Shown: positions 36,766 to 45,033, counted from the stretch's first letter. The stretch: DNA of 64,000 nucleotides from Achromobacter sp. UMC71 (GCF_014170305.1 NZ_LZZT01000015.1:310001-374000), one strand, 5' to 3'. Notes: generated from the sequence alone by a model not told the origin. A program made the numbers and translations.

Positions 36766-37245
36766 TCATGGGCGGACCTCCTTTTCAGCCAGCGCCAATA
36801 GCGTGGCGGCGCGCGCGCCCAGCTGGGCATAAGCGCTATCGGACTCGGCGGCGGCCACCACCAGCCGCAACGATTCGCGCGCGGCCTCGGACTGCGCCAG
36901 CGCCAACTGGCACTCGGCCACGCGCAGCGTTGCCTCCGGCGACAATGGGAACAGCAAGCCGATCAGCGACTGGATGCGGATCGCTTCTTCGAAGCGGGCC
37001 TGCATCTGCAGGCACAGCGCCAGTCCGGCCAGGTAATGCTTGCGGGTCGGGCCGTATTGCGACAGGAAGGCGAACAGCGGCAAGGCCTGTGCGTACTGGG
37101 CCTGGGCCACATGCGCATAGGCCATCGCGTAGATCACTTCGAGCTGGCTGGCGGTCAGCCGTTGGCTGCCGGGCAGCGCCGCCAGGCCGTCATACAATTG
37201 TTGCCCGAAGGCGCTGCGCGAAATCGCAGATGAAGATTGGGACAC
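36766..37245 (-). CDS. bcrH2: Translocator chaperone, SycD/LcrH family (BcrH2)
   Basis: A 159-aa TPR chaperone: LTASQLEVIYAMAYAHVAQAQYAQALPLFAFLSQYGPTRKHYLAGLALCLQMQARFEEAI shows the typical SycD tandem helices. It keeps the hydrophobic translocator BopB soluble before secretion. The start codon is GTG at 37245, with GGAG nine bases upstream. It lies just downstream of bopB on the same strand, whereas its paralogue bcrH1 lies upstream of bopD. Confidence 0.85.
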   Translation of the reverse strand: MSQSSSAISRSAFGQQLYDGLAALPGSQRLTASQLEVIYAMAYAHVAQAQYAQALPLFAFLSQYGPTRKHYLAGLALCLQMQARFEEAIRIQSLIGLLFPLSPEATLRVAECQLALAQSEAARESLRLVVAAAESDSAYAQLGARAATLLALAEKEVRP

Positions 37246-37271
37246 AGTGTTGGCTCCGATAATGGCGCGGG

Positions 37272-38555
37272 TCAGACCATCGCGCGTTTGCCGATATTGG
37301 CGGTGACCTGGCTCATGCTGTCGGCGGCGGCATTGATCATTTTGCTGACCATCTGCATGGACTCGTCCATCGCCTGCATCACGCTTTTGATCATTTCGCG
37401 ATCTTCTTCCATCGAGGCCTGCAGCTTGACCAACAGAGCTTCCAGCGCCTTCTTGTCGGCCAGCACCTTGTCGGCGGCCTCTTGCGCCTGGGCCGATTTG
37501 ATGGTCTCGGCGCCGGTGATGATCTGCCCCGTACCCTTGACCACCGCGGCCGCCCCTGACGCCACCTGCCCCGCGGTCTTGACGGAGTCGGCCACGGTGC
37601 GCGCGGTCTGCGAGCCGACGTTGGCCGCGGCGTTGGCGCCCGCGGACACGGCGCCCGCGCCGAACGAGGCAACCGCCATGATGATGCCCACGGTGATCGT
37701 GGCAGCCAGACCCACCGCCATGGCGATATAGCCGGCGGTCTGCGGATCCGCCCCCGCCAGCACCGCAATGGCGCCGGCCATCTTGCCCAGCGCGCCCGGT
37801 TCGATCAGGATTGCGCCCGTCATCAGCATGGAGGCGCCGGCCACGATGTTGCCGATCTTCTCGGCCATTTCAGGCTCCACGCCAAAGGCTTGCAGCAACT
37901 TGCTCACCGCCTGCGTGACCAGGTTGCTGATACTGATCTCGGGGCCGCCGCACTCGGCAGAGATCTGATTGGCCAGCATGCTGACCGCCCCCGCCACCGC
38001 AATGGCGGCCAGCGTGACCATCACCGGGCCAGCCGCGCCGCCGGTCACGGCGGTGGCCGCCACGGCCGCCACCACCATCAACGCCGCGGCGATCAGGGCC
38101 ACGATGGCGCCGATCCAGCCGAAGATCTTGCCCAGGATGCCGCCCTTTTCCGCCTCCTTGCTCTTCTGGATCCACTCGTCGACCTTGCGCAACTGTTCTT
38201 CGTTGTTCTTGGCCTGCTCGATGCGGTTGTTCTCGATGCTTTCCTTGGCGGTGCGCAGCTGTGCGTCCTGCGTCTTGCCTTGCAGCGTACGCAGCAGATC
38301 CACCATTTCCGAGGCGGAGAACTCGCGCGCCGGCGGCGCGATGGCTGGCTTGCCATTGGCGTTGGTGACGCCGTCGCCGCCGCTGTTACGGGCCTGCGCC
38401 ACGCTCGAGGCCCACTGCGAAGCCAGCGCCGCCAGGTCCAGGCCGCTGGCCGCTTGCAGGGCGGCTTGCGCCGCCGCCCCCGCGACCGCGCCGGCACCCG
38501 ACGGATCCAACGCGGGCGTCAGGCCGGCGTTGCCGGTAGATGGCCGGATATCCAT
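37272..38555 (-). CDS. bopB: T3SS translocator pore protein BopB (YopB/IpaB family)
   Basis: A 427-aa secreted pore former. The N-terminus is hydrophilic and contains a chaperone-binding region (LAALASQWASSVAQ). Long hydrophobic segments follow (ILGKIFGWIGAIVALIAAALMVVAAVAATAVTGGAAGPVMVTLAAIAVAGAVSML and a second near VGLAATITVGIIMAVASF), which insert into the host membrane. The C-terminus has a heptad coiled coil (ADKVLADKKALEALLVKLQASMEEDREMIKSVMQAMDES). Together with BopD it forms the host pore needed for effector delivery. Confidence 0.92.
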   Translation of the reverse strand: MDIRPSTGNAGLTPALDPSGAGAVAGAAAQAALQAASGLDLAALASQWASSVAQARNSGGDGVTNANGKPAIAPPAREFSASEMVDLLRTLQGKTQDAQLRTAKESIENNRIEQAKNNEEQLRKVDEWIQKSKEAEKGGILGKIFGWIGAIVALIAAALMVVAAVAATAVTGGAAGPVMVTLAAIAVAGAVSMLANQISAECGGPEISISNLVTQAVSKLLQAFGVEPEMAEKIGNIVAGASMLMTGAILIEPGALGKMAGAIAVLAGADPQTAGYIAMAVGLAATITVGIIMAVASFGAGAVSAGANAAANVGSQTARTVADSVKTAGQVASGAAAVVKGTGQIITGAETIKSAQAQEAADKVLADKKALEALLVKLQASMEEDREMIKSVMQAMDESMQMVSKMINAAADSMSQVTANIGKRAMV

Positions 38556-38579
38556 AATCTTGGCTCCCCTGGCGAACGC

Positions 38580-39404
38580 TTAAAGGTTGCGGGCGATGCC
38601 GCGGGTGGTTTCGCTACGGCTCTGCTCGATCGCGCCGAGCTTGTCGCGCACGTCGCGGATGACATCCATCATCTGTTGCATCAGATCGTTGGCATGCTGC
38701 ACACCGGACTCGAACACCTTGGCATCCGCCTCCAGGTGCGACCGGGCCGCGTCCGCTTCACCGGCCTTGCGGTCATAGGCCGCCTGCACGATGCCGCCCA
38801 CGCCGCCCGCCATGCCGCTCAGGCCCTGGCCGATGCCCGACGAATTGGTGGCGAAGCCGTCCAGCTTGGCCTGGGTGATGGACTGCTGCGCGCTCAGCGG
38901 GCTGGAGGTCGCCGTCATGCGCGCCGAGGCCGCCGTGGCGGCTATGCCGCCTGCGCCCACGCCGACCTGCATGGCGCCACCGACGATCTGGCTGATGCCC
39001 TGGGCCAATGCGCCCTTGAAGCGCTCTTCGGCTGCTTCCTTGATCTTGTCCGCCGCCGAGTGCAGGGCCTGGACCTGCGCATCCATCGAGGCGGCCCGGT
39101 CTGCTCGCGCGGCATTGCGCTGCTCTTGCGAGATCTTCTGCAAAAGCGCCATGACCGCATACATGTCGGTGTCGGCGGAACCCATCAGCTTGGCCAGCGC
39201 CTGCGCCACGCCCGCGGCGTCGCCGCCGGTGGGCGGCGGCAGGCCCAGCAAGGACAGCTTGTCGGCCGCGGCGTCCTTGCCCACGTACAGGGCAGCGTCC
39301 AGCGCGGTGTATCCCGGCGTCGTAGCGGGCGCCTGTGCGCCATCGGCGCCGGCCAGGGGATTGAGCAGCGCCGGATTGATGCCGCCGTTGTTGACGTTGA
39401 TCAT
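38580..39404 (-). CDS. bopD: T3SS translocator protein BopD (YopD family)
   Basis: A 274-aa minor translocator. Start MINVNNGGINPALLNP follows AAGGAG. The central region has a Gly/Ala-rich hydrophobic segment (ISQIVGGAMQVGVGAGGIAATAASA, about residues 137-160), and the C-terminal part has an amphipathic coiled coil (FESGVQHANDLMQQMMDVIRDVRDKLGAIEQSRSE). It is encoded between bcrH1 and bopB. Compared with other T3SS it is probably the YopD counterpart. Confidence 0.92.
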   Translation of the reverse strand: MINVNNGGINPALLNPLAGADGAQAPATTPGYTALDAALYVGKDAAADKLSLLGLPPPTGGDAAGVAQALAKLMGSADTDMYAVMALLQKISQEQRNAARADRAASMDAQVQALHSAADKIKEAAEERFKGALAQGISQIVGGAMQVGVGAGGIAATAASARMTATSSPLSAQQSITQAKLDGFATNSSGIGQGLSGMAGGVGGIVQAAYDRKAGEADAARSHLEADAKVFESGVQHANDLMQQMMDVIRDVRDKLGAIEQSRSETTRGIARNL

Positions 39405-39405
39405 T

Positions 39406-39906
39406 TCAATTCTCCTTGGCGCCGCGCGCCGCCAGCAGGGTGCGCAGGGCTTGCGCGCGTTCGGCCAGCACGGCGTGGCGGTCGGGTTTGCACATGGCCA
39501 GCGCCAGGTCGCAGGACTGCAACGCGGCGTCGGGCTGGCCCAGGTCCAGCAGGCACTGGGCGGCGTAGAACACAGGCGCCGGCTCCAGCGGATCCAGCAG
39601 GGTCGCGGCCATGTACTGCTGCAGGGCATCGGCATGCTTGCCCATGGCCTGGGCGGTGGCGCCCAGCGCCACCAGGTAGCGGTGCTCGGTGTGGTCCAGC
39701 GTTACCAGATAGGCCAGCACCTTCAGCGCATCGGCATAGCGCGCCTTTTCATAGAGACCGTAGCCCAGGCTGTAGAGCGCCTCGCATTCGTCGGCGGTCA
39801 TGCCCTTGAGCTGGCCCAGGCTGCCGCCTCGGGCCAACTGGCCGACGATCTGGTCGTGCAGCGCTGCGTATTCTTCGCCGGTCATAGGCGCCTGGGCGGT
39901 AGTCAT
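39406..39906 (-). CDS. bcrH1: Translocator chaperone, SycD/LcrH family (BcrH1)
   Basis: A 166-aa TPR chaperone: MTADECEALYSLGYGLYEKARYADALKVLAYLVTLDHTEHRYLVALGATAQAMGKHADALQQYM is the family signature with the aligned Tyr and Gly residues. It lies immediately upstream of bopD, its probable client. The gene ends two bases before the bopD start on the minus strand. Confidence 0.9.
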   Translation of the reverse strand: MTTAQAPMTGEEYAALHDQIVGQLARGGSLGQLKGMTADECEALYSLGYGLYEKARYADALKVLAYLVTLDHTEHRYLVALGATAQAMGKHADALQQYMAATLLDPLEPAPVFYAAQCLLDLGQPDAALQSCDLALAMCKPDRHAVLAERAQALRTLLAARGAKEN

Positions 39907-39930
39907 CGGACGGCTCCTGGTGCGTCGGGG

Positions 39931-40242
39931 TCAGACCATCGTGCGCGGACGCTTGACCGCAGCGCCCGGCGCGCGCGGGGCGCTGCGCTGGCGGGCATAG
40001 GCGGCCTCTTGCTCGACCTCGCGGTCCACGGCGTCCATGTCCTGGCGGAACAGGGCTTGCGCCTCATCGCGCTGGCGCTCGTCCAGAGGCTGCGCCTGCA
40101 ACGTCGACCGGACCTTTTCCGGGTCCAGCCCCAGCTTGCGCAGCTTGTCGTCGGATTCTTCGATGGACCGCTGGGCGTCGCGCACGGCGGCCTCGGCGCG
40201 CTCGATGATGTCCTGGATGTTCTGTTCTTGCGTGTCGGCCAT
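39931..40242 (-). CDS. btc22: Charged helical protein, probable Bsp22 chaperone (Btc22-like)
   Basis: A 103-aa highly charged protein with heptad-rich sequence (QNIQDIIERAEAAVRDAQRSIEESDDKLRKLGLDPEKVRSTL) and a basic C-terminus (RAPGAAVKRPRTM). In Bordetella bronchiseptica the gene directly between bsp22 and bcrH1 encodes Btc22, the Bsp22 chaperone. Here it follows three Bsp22-like genes, so it may serve more than one. The symbol rests on position and composition. Confidence 0.62.
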   Translation of the reverse strand: MADTQEQNIQDIIERAEAAVRDAQRSIEESDDKLRKLGLDPEKVRSTLQAQPLDERQRDEAQALFRQDMDAVDREVEQEAAYARQRSAPRAPGAAVKRPRTMV

Positions 40243-40282
40243 TGCCGTTCTCCGTGGGTGGGGCGGAATGAGTAGCGTCGGA

Positions 40283-40879
40283 TCAGCGCATGTTGCCGAT
40301 GATCGACGAACGGCTGTCCTGCATCTTCTTGACGAAGTTGGTCATCGTGTCGAAGGCTTCGTTGCGCTTGTTCGACAAGCTCTGCAACCGCAGCATGTCC
40401 ATCTGCTGGCTGTTGCTGGCGGCGTCCAGCTTGCTCTTGAGATCGGGAATCGCCTTTTCCAGGCCTTCACGGGTCGGCATGCCGGTAACATTCGCGCCGA
40501 TCACGTTGCCCTGCGCGTCCTTGATTGCCGTAGCCTTGACCGGCGCCGGGTCCATGCCCAGCTTCAGGGCCTGGGTGGCGTACTCCGTCGCCAGCGTCCT
40601 ATTGCTGGGCGTGCCCGCATCGGCCTTGACCTCGTCGCCGGGCTTGGCGTCTTTGGAATCGAGCGAGCCCTTCATGCCATTCAGCTTGGCCTGCATATCG
40701 TTCAGGGCGCCGGTCAACTCGTTGCGCTTCTGCACTTCCTCGATCTGGCTCTTGAGCTGGCTGTCCAGCAGCTTGGTGCGCTCGGACTGCACCATCATCA
40801 AGGCGGTTTCGATGTCCATGCCGGCAATGTCGGTCATGGCGATGCCGCCGACGTTGGCGCTGTTCACGTTCATGTTCAA
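40283..40879 (-). CDS. bsp22: Filament/tip protein, Bsp22-like paralogue 3
   Basis: A 198-aa secreted-filament protein; of the three copies it is nearest in length to Bordetella Bsp22 (205 aa) and lies next to btc22. The N-terminal helix DIAGMDIETALMMVQSERTKLLDSQLKSQIEE and the C-terminal helix MLRLQSLSNKRNEAFDTMTNFVKKMQDSRSSIIGNMR frame a variable middle (about residues 65-150). The ends form the EspA-like coiled coil and the middle should face outward. It has its own ECF-type promoter. Confidence 0.8.
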   Translation of the reverse strand: MNMNVNSANVGGIAMTDIAGMDIETALMMVQSERTKLLDSQLKSQIEEVQKRNELTGALNDMQAKLNGMKGSLDSKDAKPGDEVKADAGTPSNRTLATEYATQALKLGMDPAPVKATAIKDAQGNVIGANVTGMPTREGLEKAIPDLKSKLDAASNSQQMDMLRLQSLSNKRNEAFDTMTNFVKKMQDSRSSIIGNMR

Positions 40880-40944
40880 GATGAGCTCCTGGCCCGGGCC
40901 GACCGCCCGGCTTCGATGTAAGGTTGAGCGACTATGCAGCGTAA

Positions 40945-40969
40945 GTAACGGAACCCGGGTTCAGGTTCC
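40945..40969 (-). promoter_or_regulatory. Candidate BtrS-type ECF promoter of Bsp22-like gene 3
   Basis: On the minus strand, GGAACC (40964-40969), 14 bp, GTTAC (40945-40949). The -35 lies within the last codons of the upstream paralogue. It matches exactly the spacing of the promoter upstream of paralogue 1 and bopN. Confidence 0.6.
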
Positions 40970-41761
40970 ACGAATCTTCTCGGAAATCGCCATCTTGCTG
41001 TCCTGCATCTTCCTGATGTAGTTGCTGAGCATGTCCGCCGACTCATTGCGGCGGTTTGTCAGGGCCTGCAGACGCAGCATCTGGTCCTGCTGCTGGTTCG
41101 ACGCCTCGTCGATGGCACCCTGCACCCGCTGCACGGCCTGGCGCAATTCGCCATAGTCCGAGTCGTAGCGAATGCCGCCCGGGCAACGGTTCAGCGTCTG
41201 GCCCGGGTAATCAGGCGTCATAAAACCGTCGCTGCCCGCCATCTGCTTGACCAGGGCGCCCGCCAGGAAATGGCCGCGCAGGTCGCCGTCGTCGCGCCAC
41301 TTGGCCAACTGTCGGGCCTGGTCGGGCGGCAGGTAGGCGTTGGCGAATTCCTTCATGTCGCTCATGTGGCCGAAGAGGCGCCAGGTATTGCTGTCGGAAG
41401 AGAACCCCAGGTTCAGCCCGGCCTCGGCCGCCGCCCGGTTGATCTCGTCGGCCCGGCGGAAACTCCAGCCGCCGGCGTCGTGCCATTCCTTGTCGTATTT
41501 GGCGCCGGCCTTGAACTGGGCCTGCACCGCCTTCAGGCCCGCCTGCACAGTGTTCAGCAATTCCAGCCGGCGGTTCAGAGCGCGCAGTTCCTGGATCTGC
41601 GTCTCGATCTGCTTGTCCAGCAGCCGGCTGCGCTCGCCTTGCACGCTGAGCATGGCCGTTTCCTGGTCAGCGCCCACCAGGTCCGCGCCGCGCACCCCGC
41701 TGGAACTCTCCAGGCCCACCCCGCCCAGCACGGGCTGGCTGCCGCCTACCGGTCCGCTCAT
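40961..41761 (-). CDS. Filament/tip protein, Bsp22-like paralogue 2
   Basis: A 266-aa relative of Bsp22. The ends are conserved with its neighbours (GADQETAMLSVQGERSRLLDKQIETQIQELRALNRRLE and MLRLQALTNRRNESADMLSNYIRKMQDSKMAISEKI). The middle (about residues 80-215) is unrelated, with Trp- and Gly-rich segments such as GGWSFRRADEINRAAAEAG and LGFSSDSNTWRLFGHMSDM. It is the most divergent copy. There is only 30 bp between it and paralogue 1, so the two are co-transcribed. Confidence 0.75.
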   Translation of the reverse strand: MSGPVGGSQPVLGGVGLESSSGVRGADLVGADQETAMLSVQGERSRLLDKQIETQIQELRALNRRLELLNTVQAGLKAVQAQFKAGAKYDKEWHDAGGWSFRRADEINRAAAEAGLNLGFSSDSNTWRLFGHMSDMKEFANAYLPPDQARQLAKWRDDGDLRGHFLAGALVKQMAGSDGFMTPDYPGQTLNRCPGGIRYDSDYGELRQAVQRVQGAIDEASNQQQDQMLRLQALTNRRNESADMLSNYIRKMQDSKMAISEKIRGT

Positions 41762-41791
41762 AATCCGCCCCCGTTTATCCGTACCCAGGGC

Positions 41792-42517
41792 TCAGCGCAT
41801 GTTGCCGATGATCGAAGAGCGGCTCTCCTGCATCTTCTTCAGGAAATTGGTCATGACATCGAAGGCTTCGTTGCGCTTGCCGGTCATGCTTTGCAGTCGC
41901 AGCATTTCCATCTGCTGGGTATTGCTCAGGTTGTCCAGCGAACTCTTGATCTCCGTGACGGCCTGCTTGTTGGCGTCGATCGCTTTGCCGTTGTCGGCGA
42001 TCTTGGCCTGCAGCGCCGAGATCTTGCCGCTCAGTTGGTCCACGAAGTTCTGCACCACCCGGCCCTTGGCGTCCATGGTGCCGTTGCGGTCGACGTCCCG
42101 CGGCGCGTCGTCACCGGTGGGGATGTTCAGCCCCGCCGCTTTGATCTGGGCCAGCGTGTCATGCGAGAGCTGCTTGTCGTCGCCTTGCCCCCACGACAGC
42201 CCGTACCAGCCTTCGGGGTTGGGGCACTTGCTGGCCGACAGGCGGCCTTGCAGATCCTTCAATTGGTCGATTTCGCCCTGCAGACTGACATTGGACGATT
42301 CCAGCTTCAGGTTGTCGGCCGTCTTGGCGTTCATCGCCTCGTTCAAGCCCGCCATCTGCGCATTGCGGCCATTGACCGAGTCCAACTGCTGGCGCAAGGC
42401 ATCTTCCAGCAGTTGCGAGCGCTGGGTCTGGACCGCCATCAAAGCGGTTTCCAAATCCATGCTGGACAAATCCATGCCCGCCAGGCCGCTTACTCCCATT
42501 CCGGAAACCGTCGACAT
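41792..42517 (-). CDS. Filament/tip protein, Bsp22-like paralogue 1
   Basis: A 241-aa relative of Bsp22. Start MSTVSGMGVSG is preceded by AAGGAGAAAGGA. Conserved ends: DLSSMDLETALMAVQTQRSQLLEDALRQQLDS and MLRLQSMTGKRNEAFDVMTNFLKKMQESRSSIIGNMR. The middle contains CPNPEGWYGLSWGQGDDKQ and a second coil (DQLSGKISALQAKIADNGKAIDANKQA). It is the first gene of the minus-strand T3SS array, downstream of an ECF-type promoter. Confidence 0.75.
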   Translation of the reverse strand: MSTVSGMGVSGLAGMDLSSMDLETALMAVQTQRSQLLEDALRQQLDSVNGRNAQMAGLNEAMNAKTADNLKLESSNVSLQGEIDQLKDLQGRLSASKCPNPEGWYGLSWGQGDDKQLSHDTLAQIKAAGLNIPTGDDAPRDVDRNGTMDAKGRVVQNFVDQLSGKISALQAKIADNGKAIDANKQAVTEIKSSLDNLSNTQQMEMLRLQSMTGKRNEAFDVMTNFLKKMQESRSSIIGNMR

Positions 42518-42636
42518 TCCTTTCTCCTTTACCGGCCGCCCGCAGCCTGCGGTACGCACCTGAACCATCACGGGTTAACCCTTAAATTCAGCGTCGCAGC
42601 ACCGGTTCCGAAGAAGCCTCGGCCTGCCCCGTGTAC

Positions 42637-42661
42637 GTAACCGATGCCGCGGCTTGGTTCC
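42637..42661 (-). promoter_or_regulatory. Candidate BtrS-type promoter of the minus-strand T3SS array
   Basis: On the minus strand, GGAACC (42656-42661), 14 bp, GTTAC (42637-42641). It is placed about 120 bp upstream of paralogue 1. It is back-to-back with the bopN promoter in the 229-bp divergent gap. Confidence 0.65.
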
Positions 42662-42674
42662 CAGCAAAAAGGAT

Positions 42675-42699
42675 GGAACTTTCCCGGCCCAACCGTTAC
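42675..42699 (+). promoter_or_regulatory. Candidate BtrS-type promoter of bopN
   Basis: GGAACT (42675-42680), 14 bp, GTTAC (42695-42699), about 48 bp upstream of the bopN start. It mirrors the divergent promoter for the minus-strand array. Confidence 0.65.
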
Positions 42700-42746
42700 T
42701 ACCCCAGACCATGCGCGGCTCTCGCCCGCCGCCTACCCGCGTCCCC

Positions 42747-43847
42747 ATGAACCGTATCGACACCGGCCAGCCCGCCCCCGCTTTCTCGTCCACGACCCTG
42801 CATACCGACATCCAGTCCGGCCAGCAGCAGGTCGGCACGATGCTGGGCCAGGCCGCAATGACGGTGGACGGCGAGATCTCGCTGGCGGACTCTGCCGAAG
42901 AGCTCAGCCTGCACATGGCCGAGAAGGCCGAGGACAAGCACCACGCCGAACGCAAGATCGGCCGCGAGGCGCCCTTGCAGCTGCTCAGCGCCGAAGCCAT
43001 CGTGGCCTTCCTGGCCGAGGCCCATGAGGCCGACGCCCAGGAAAAGCTGATCGAACTGACCCGCCACCTGCTGGCCGGCCAGGCCGACCCGCGCCAGGCC
43101 GCGGCCCAGGCGTTCGGCGACGCCGCCCGCCAGTACCTCGGCCTGCAATACGCGCTGCGCCAGGGCGAACGCGAAGGCGCTTCCGAGGAGGTGCTGGACG
43201 GCTTGCGCGAGGCGCTGGCCGACCTGGAACTGGAAAGCGGCCCCCAGATACGCGCCAGCCTGAACACCATCGGCGCGGCGGCCGGCTATGCCGATGACGC
43301 CCGCGGCGTGGCCGACTTCCAGCGTACCTACCAGGACGTGGTGCTGGGCGAGTCATCGCTGGCAAAGACCCTGGCCCTGGCACTGGAACGCTTCGGCGGC
43401 AAGGACGTGGCCCGCGGGCTGCAACAGCTGATCCAGGCACTGGGCCAGGATCTGGCCGCGGCGCGCCCGTCCACCAGCGCGGACCGGCTGCAGGCGCTGA
43501 TGCAGGACCTATATCAATTAGGCGTGGCGGTGACCGTGCTGGACGGCTGCGGTGAACTGGGCCAGAAGCTGGCCGGGGAACATGGCAAACCACTGGCGGC
43601 CGACCGGCTGATGCAGGACCTGGTCAACGTCAGCAACGAGAAATGGGTTTCCGAGTCGCGCTTCTCGGCGCTGGCGGCCAGCCATGGCGTCGACACCGTC
43701 GGCGCGCGCATCACCTTCCTGGGCGGGGTGCGCGCGGTACTGAAGGACCTGCCCGTGCCCATGTTTCCCGACCTGGACGCGCGGCAGTCGGTGCTGAACG
43801 CGGCGCAACTGGCCCTGGACGCGGCCATCGACGAGGAATACGAATGA
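42747..43847 (+). CDS. bopN: T3SS gatekeeper BopN (YopN/TyeA-type, SctW)
   Basis: A 366-aa secreted gatekeeper that orders secretion of translocators and effectors; the B. bronchiseptica protein is nearly the same length. The N-terminal region (DIQSGQQQVGTMLGQAAMTVDGEISL) is the secretion/chaperone part, the middle is a YopN-like helical bundle, and the C-terminal part (from about 280, VNVSNEKWVSESRFSALAASHG) corresponds to TyeA, so the two Yersinia proteins are fused here. Start MNRIDTG is chosen by family length. Its stop overlaps the next gene's start (ATGA). Confidence 0.92.
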   Translation: MNRIDTGQPAPAFSSTTLHTDIQSGQQQVGTMLGQAAMTVDGEISLADSAEELSLHMAEKAEDKHHAERKIGREAPLQLLSAEAIVAFLAEAHEADAQEKLIELTRHLLAGQADPRQAAAQAFGDAARQYLGLQYALRQGEREGASEEVLDGLREALADLELESGPQIRASLNTIGAAAGYADDARGVADFQRTYQDVVLGESSLAKTLALALERFGGKDVARGLQQLIQALGQDLAAARPSTSADRLQALMQDLYQLGVAVTVLDGCGELGQKLAGEHGKPLAADRLMQDLVNVSNEKWVSESRFSALAASHGVDTVGARITFLGGVRAVLKDLPVPMFPDLDARQSVLNAAQLALDAAIDEEYE

Positions 43848-44224
43848 ACAGCCTGGACCGCGCCTTGGGCGCCTTCGGCGAACAGATCGGCATGGACGGG
43901 CTGGCCCTGGGGCCGCGCGGCAACCTCGCGTTGCAGCTGGAATCGGGCCGCCGTGTCGCCATCGAGGCCGCCGGCGACGAGGTGCTGGTGTATGTGTCGG
44001 ACCCTGTGCCCTATGACGCCCCGCAACGCCTGCTGCAAGCCTGGAAGCGGGCCCACCATTCCCGCCTGGAGGGCTATCCCGTGCAGGCCGCGCTGCGCGA
44101 GCAGGACGGCCTGCCGCGTCTGTTGGCCGTGACCCGGCTGCCTGCCGGCCAGGCCGGCGCGCCGGCGCTCAAGCTGGCGGTGGACGCGCTGTCGCGCTGG
44201 CTCGACGACGCCCGCGCGGCCTGA
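43844..44224 (+). CDS. Class I-type T3SS chaperone, probable BopN partner (SycN/CesT-like)
   Basis: A 126-aa acidic protein with the small-chaperone alpha/beta pattern: MDGLALGPRGNLALQLESGRRVAIEAAGDEVLVYVSDPVP, then helices with LLQAWKRAHHSR. The length and place directly after bopN, with ATGA overlap, fit a gatekeeper chaperone. In Yersinia SycN occupies the equivalent position. It does not resemble a TPR chaperone. Confidence 0.72.
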   Translation: MNSLDRALGAFGEQIGMDGLALGPRGNLALQLESGRRVAIEAAGDEVLVYVSDPVPYDAPQRLLQAWKRAHHSRLEGYPVQAALREQDGLPRLLAVTRLPAGQAGAPALKLAVDALSRWLDDARAA

Positions 44225-44249
44225 ACCCTGGACGGAGACCCCTCACACC

Positions 44250-44657
44250 ATGTCCGATATGCGCATCAGCGGCTACGCCTTCGACCGGGGCCTGGACGGC
44301 ATTTCCTACGCCGGCCGCGAAACCAGCGGGCAGCAACTGCCGGACCGCCAGGAAATGGCCCCGCCCGCCGAAGGCATCAAGGCCCAGCTGGCCCAATTGC
44401 TGGACACCCCCGGCACCGACCGCTACCTGGACAGCCAGCTGCGCCCGCCGCTGGCCAATCGCGACCTGCTGCTGCCCGGCAAATTCGGGCAGGCGCTGCA
44501 ATCCGCCCTGGATGGCCTGGCCACGGCGGCCGAGCGGGCCCAGGACAGCAACCCCGACGACGCCCGCGCGCTGAACCGCGCGGTGCGGCTGCTCAAGGAC
44601 GAAGCCGGCCTGCGCGAACTGGTCAGCATGTACCGCAGCGCGCTGTACCAGGGATGA
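44250..44657 (+). CDS. YscX-family T3SS protein
   Basis: A 135-aa protein in the position of YscX, between the gatekeeper chaperone and the YscY-like gene before SctV. The N-terminus is hydrophilic (MSDMRISGYAFDRG), and the C-terminal half is helical (NPDDARALNRAVRLLKDEAGLRELVSMYRSALYQG), the region conserved in YscX. YscX is an early secretion substrate that binds YscY and SctV. It overlaps the next gene by four bases. Confidence 0.78.
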   Translation: MSDMRISGYAFDRGLDGISYAGRETSGQQLPDRQEMAPPAEGIKAQLAQLLDTPGTDRYLDSQLRPPLANRDLLLPGKFGQALQSALDGLATAAERAQDSNPDDARALNRAVRLLKDEAGLRELVSMYRSALYQG

Positions 44658-45025
44658 CCGCCGCCATGCCCCTGACGCCCGACGCCCGCGAACTGCTCAG
44701 TCTGCTGGCCTACGTCTATCTGGAAAACAACCGGCCGGAGAAGACCGCGGTAGTGCTGCGCGCCCTGCAGACGCTGGGGCTGGCCGACGCCCGTCAGCTG
44801 GCCACCCTGGCGCTGGCCCAGCTGCGCGCCGGCAAGCCGGAAACCGCCCTGTCGACACTAGACCTGCTGGCCATGCAAGGCGGCGTCGATGCGCCGTTCC
44901 ACCTGATCCGCTCCCAGGCTTTGCTGGCCCTGGAGCGCCGCGACGAGGCCGCCGCGGCCATGCGCGCCTATGTCGCTCTGCGGCCCAACACGGCGCCCGC
45001 GCCCACCGAGACGGAAACGATTTGA
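44654..45025 (+). CDS. YscY-family TPR chaperone of the T3SS
   Basis: A 123-aa TPR-type protein: LTPDARELLSLLAYVYLENNRPEKTAVVLRALQTLGLADARQLATLALAQLRAGKPETALSTLDL. It lies between YscX-like and bcrD, as yscY does in Yersinia, where YscY binds YscX and SctV. It overlaps its neighbours on both sides. Confidence 0.78.
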   Translation: MTAAMPLTPDARELLSLLAYVYLENNRPEKTAVVLRALQTLGLADARQLATLALAQLRAGKPETALSTLDLLAMQGGVDAPFHLIRSQALLALERRDEAAAAMRAYVALRPNTAPAPTETETI

Positions 45026-45033
45026 GCCGCCCC

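Noticed and set aside
41762-41791. A separate promoter for Bsp22-like paralogue 2
   Set aside because: The gap is only 30 bp and lacks the GGAAC/GTTAC pair; co-transcription with paralogue 1 is simpler.
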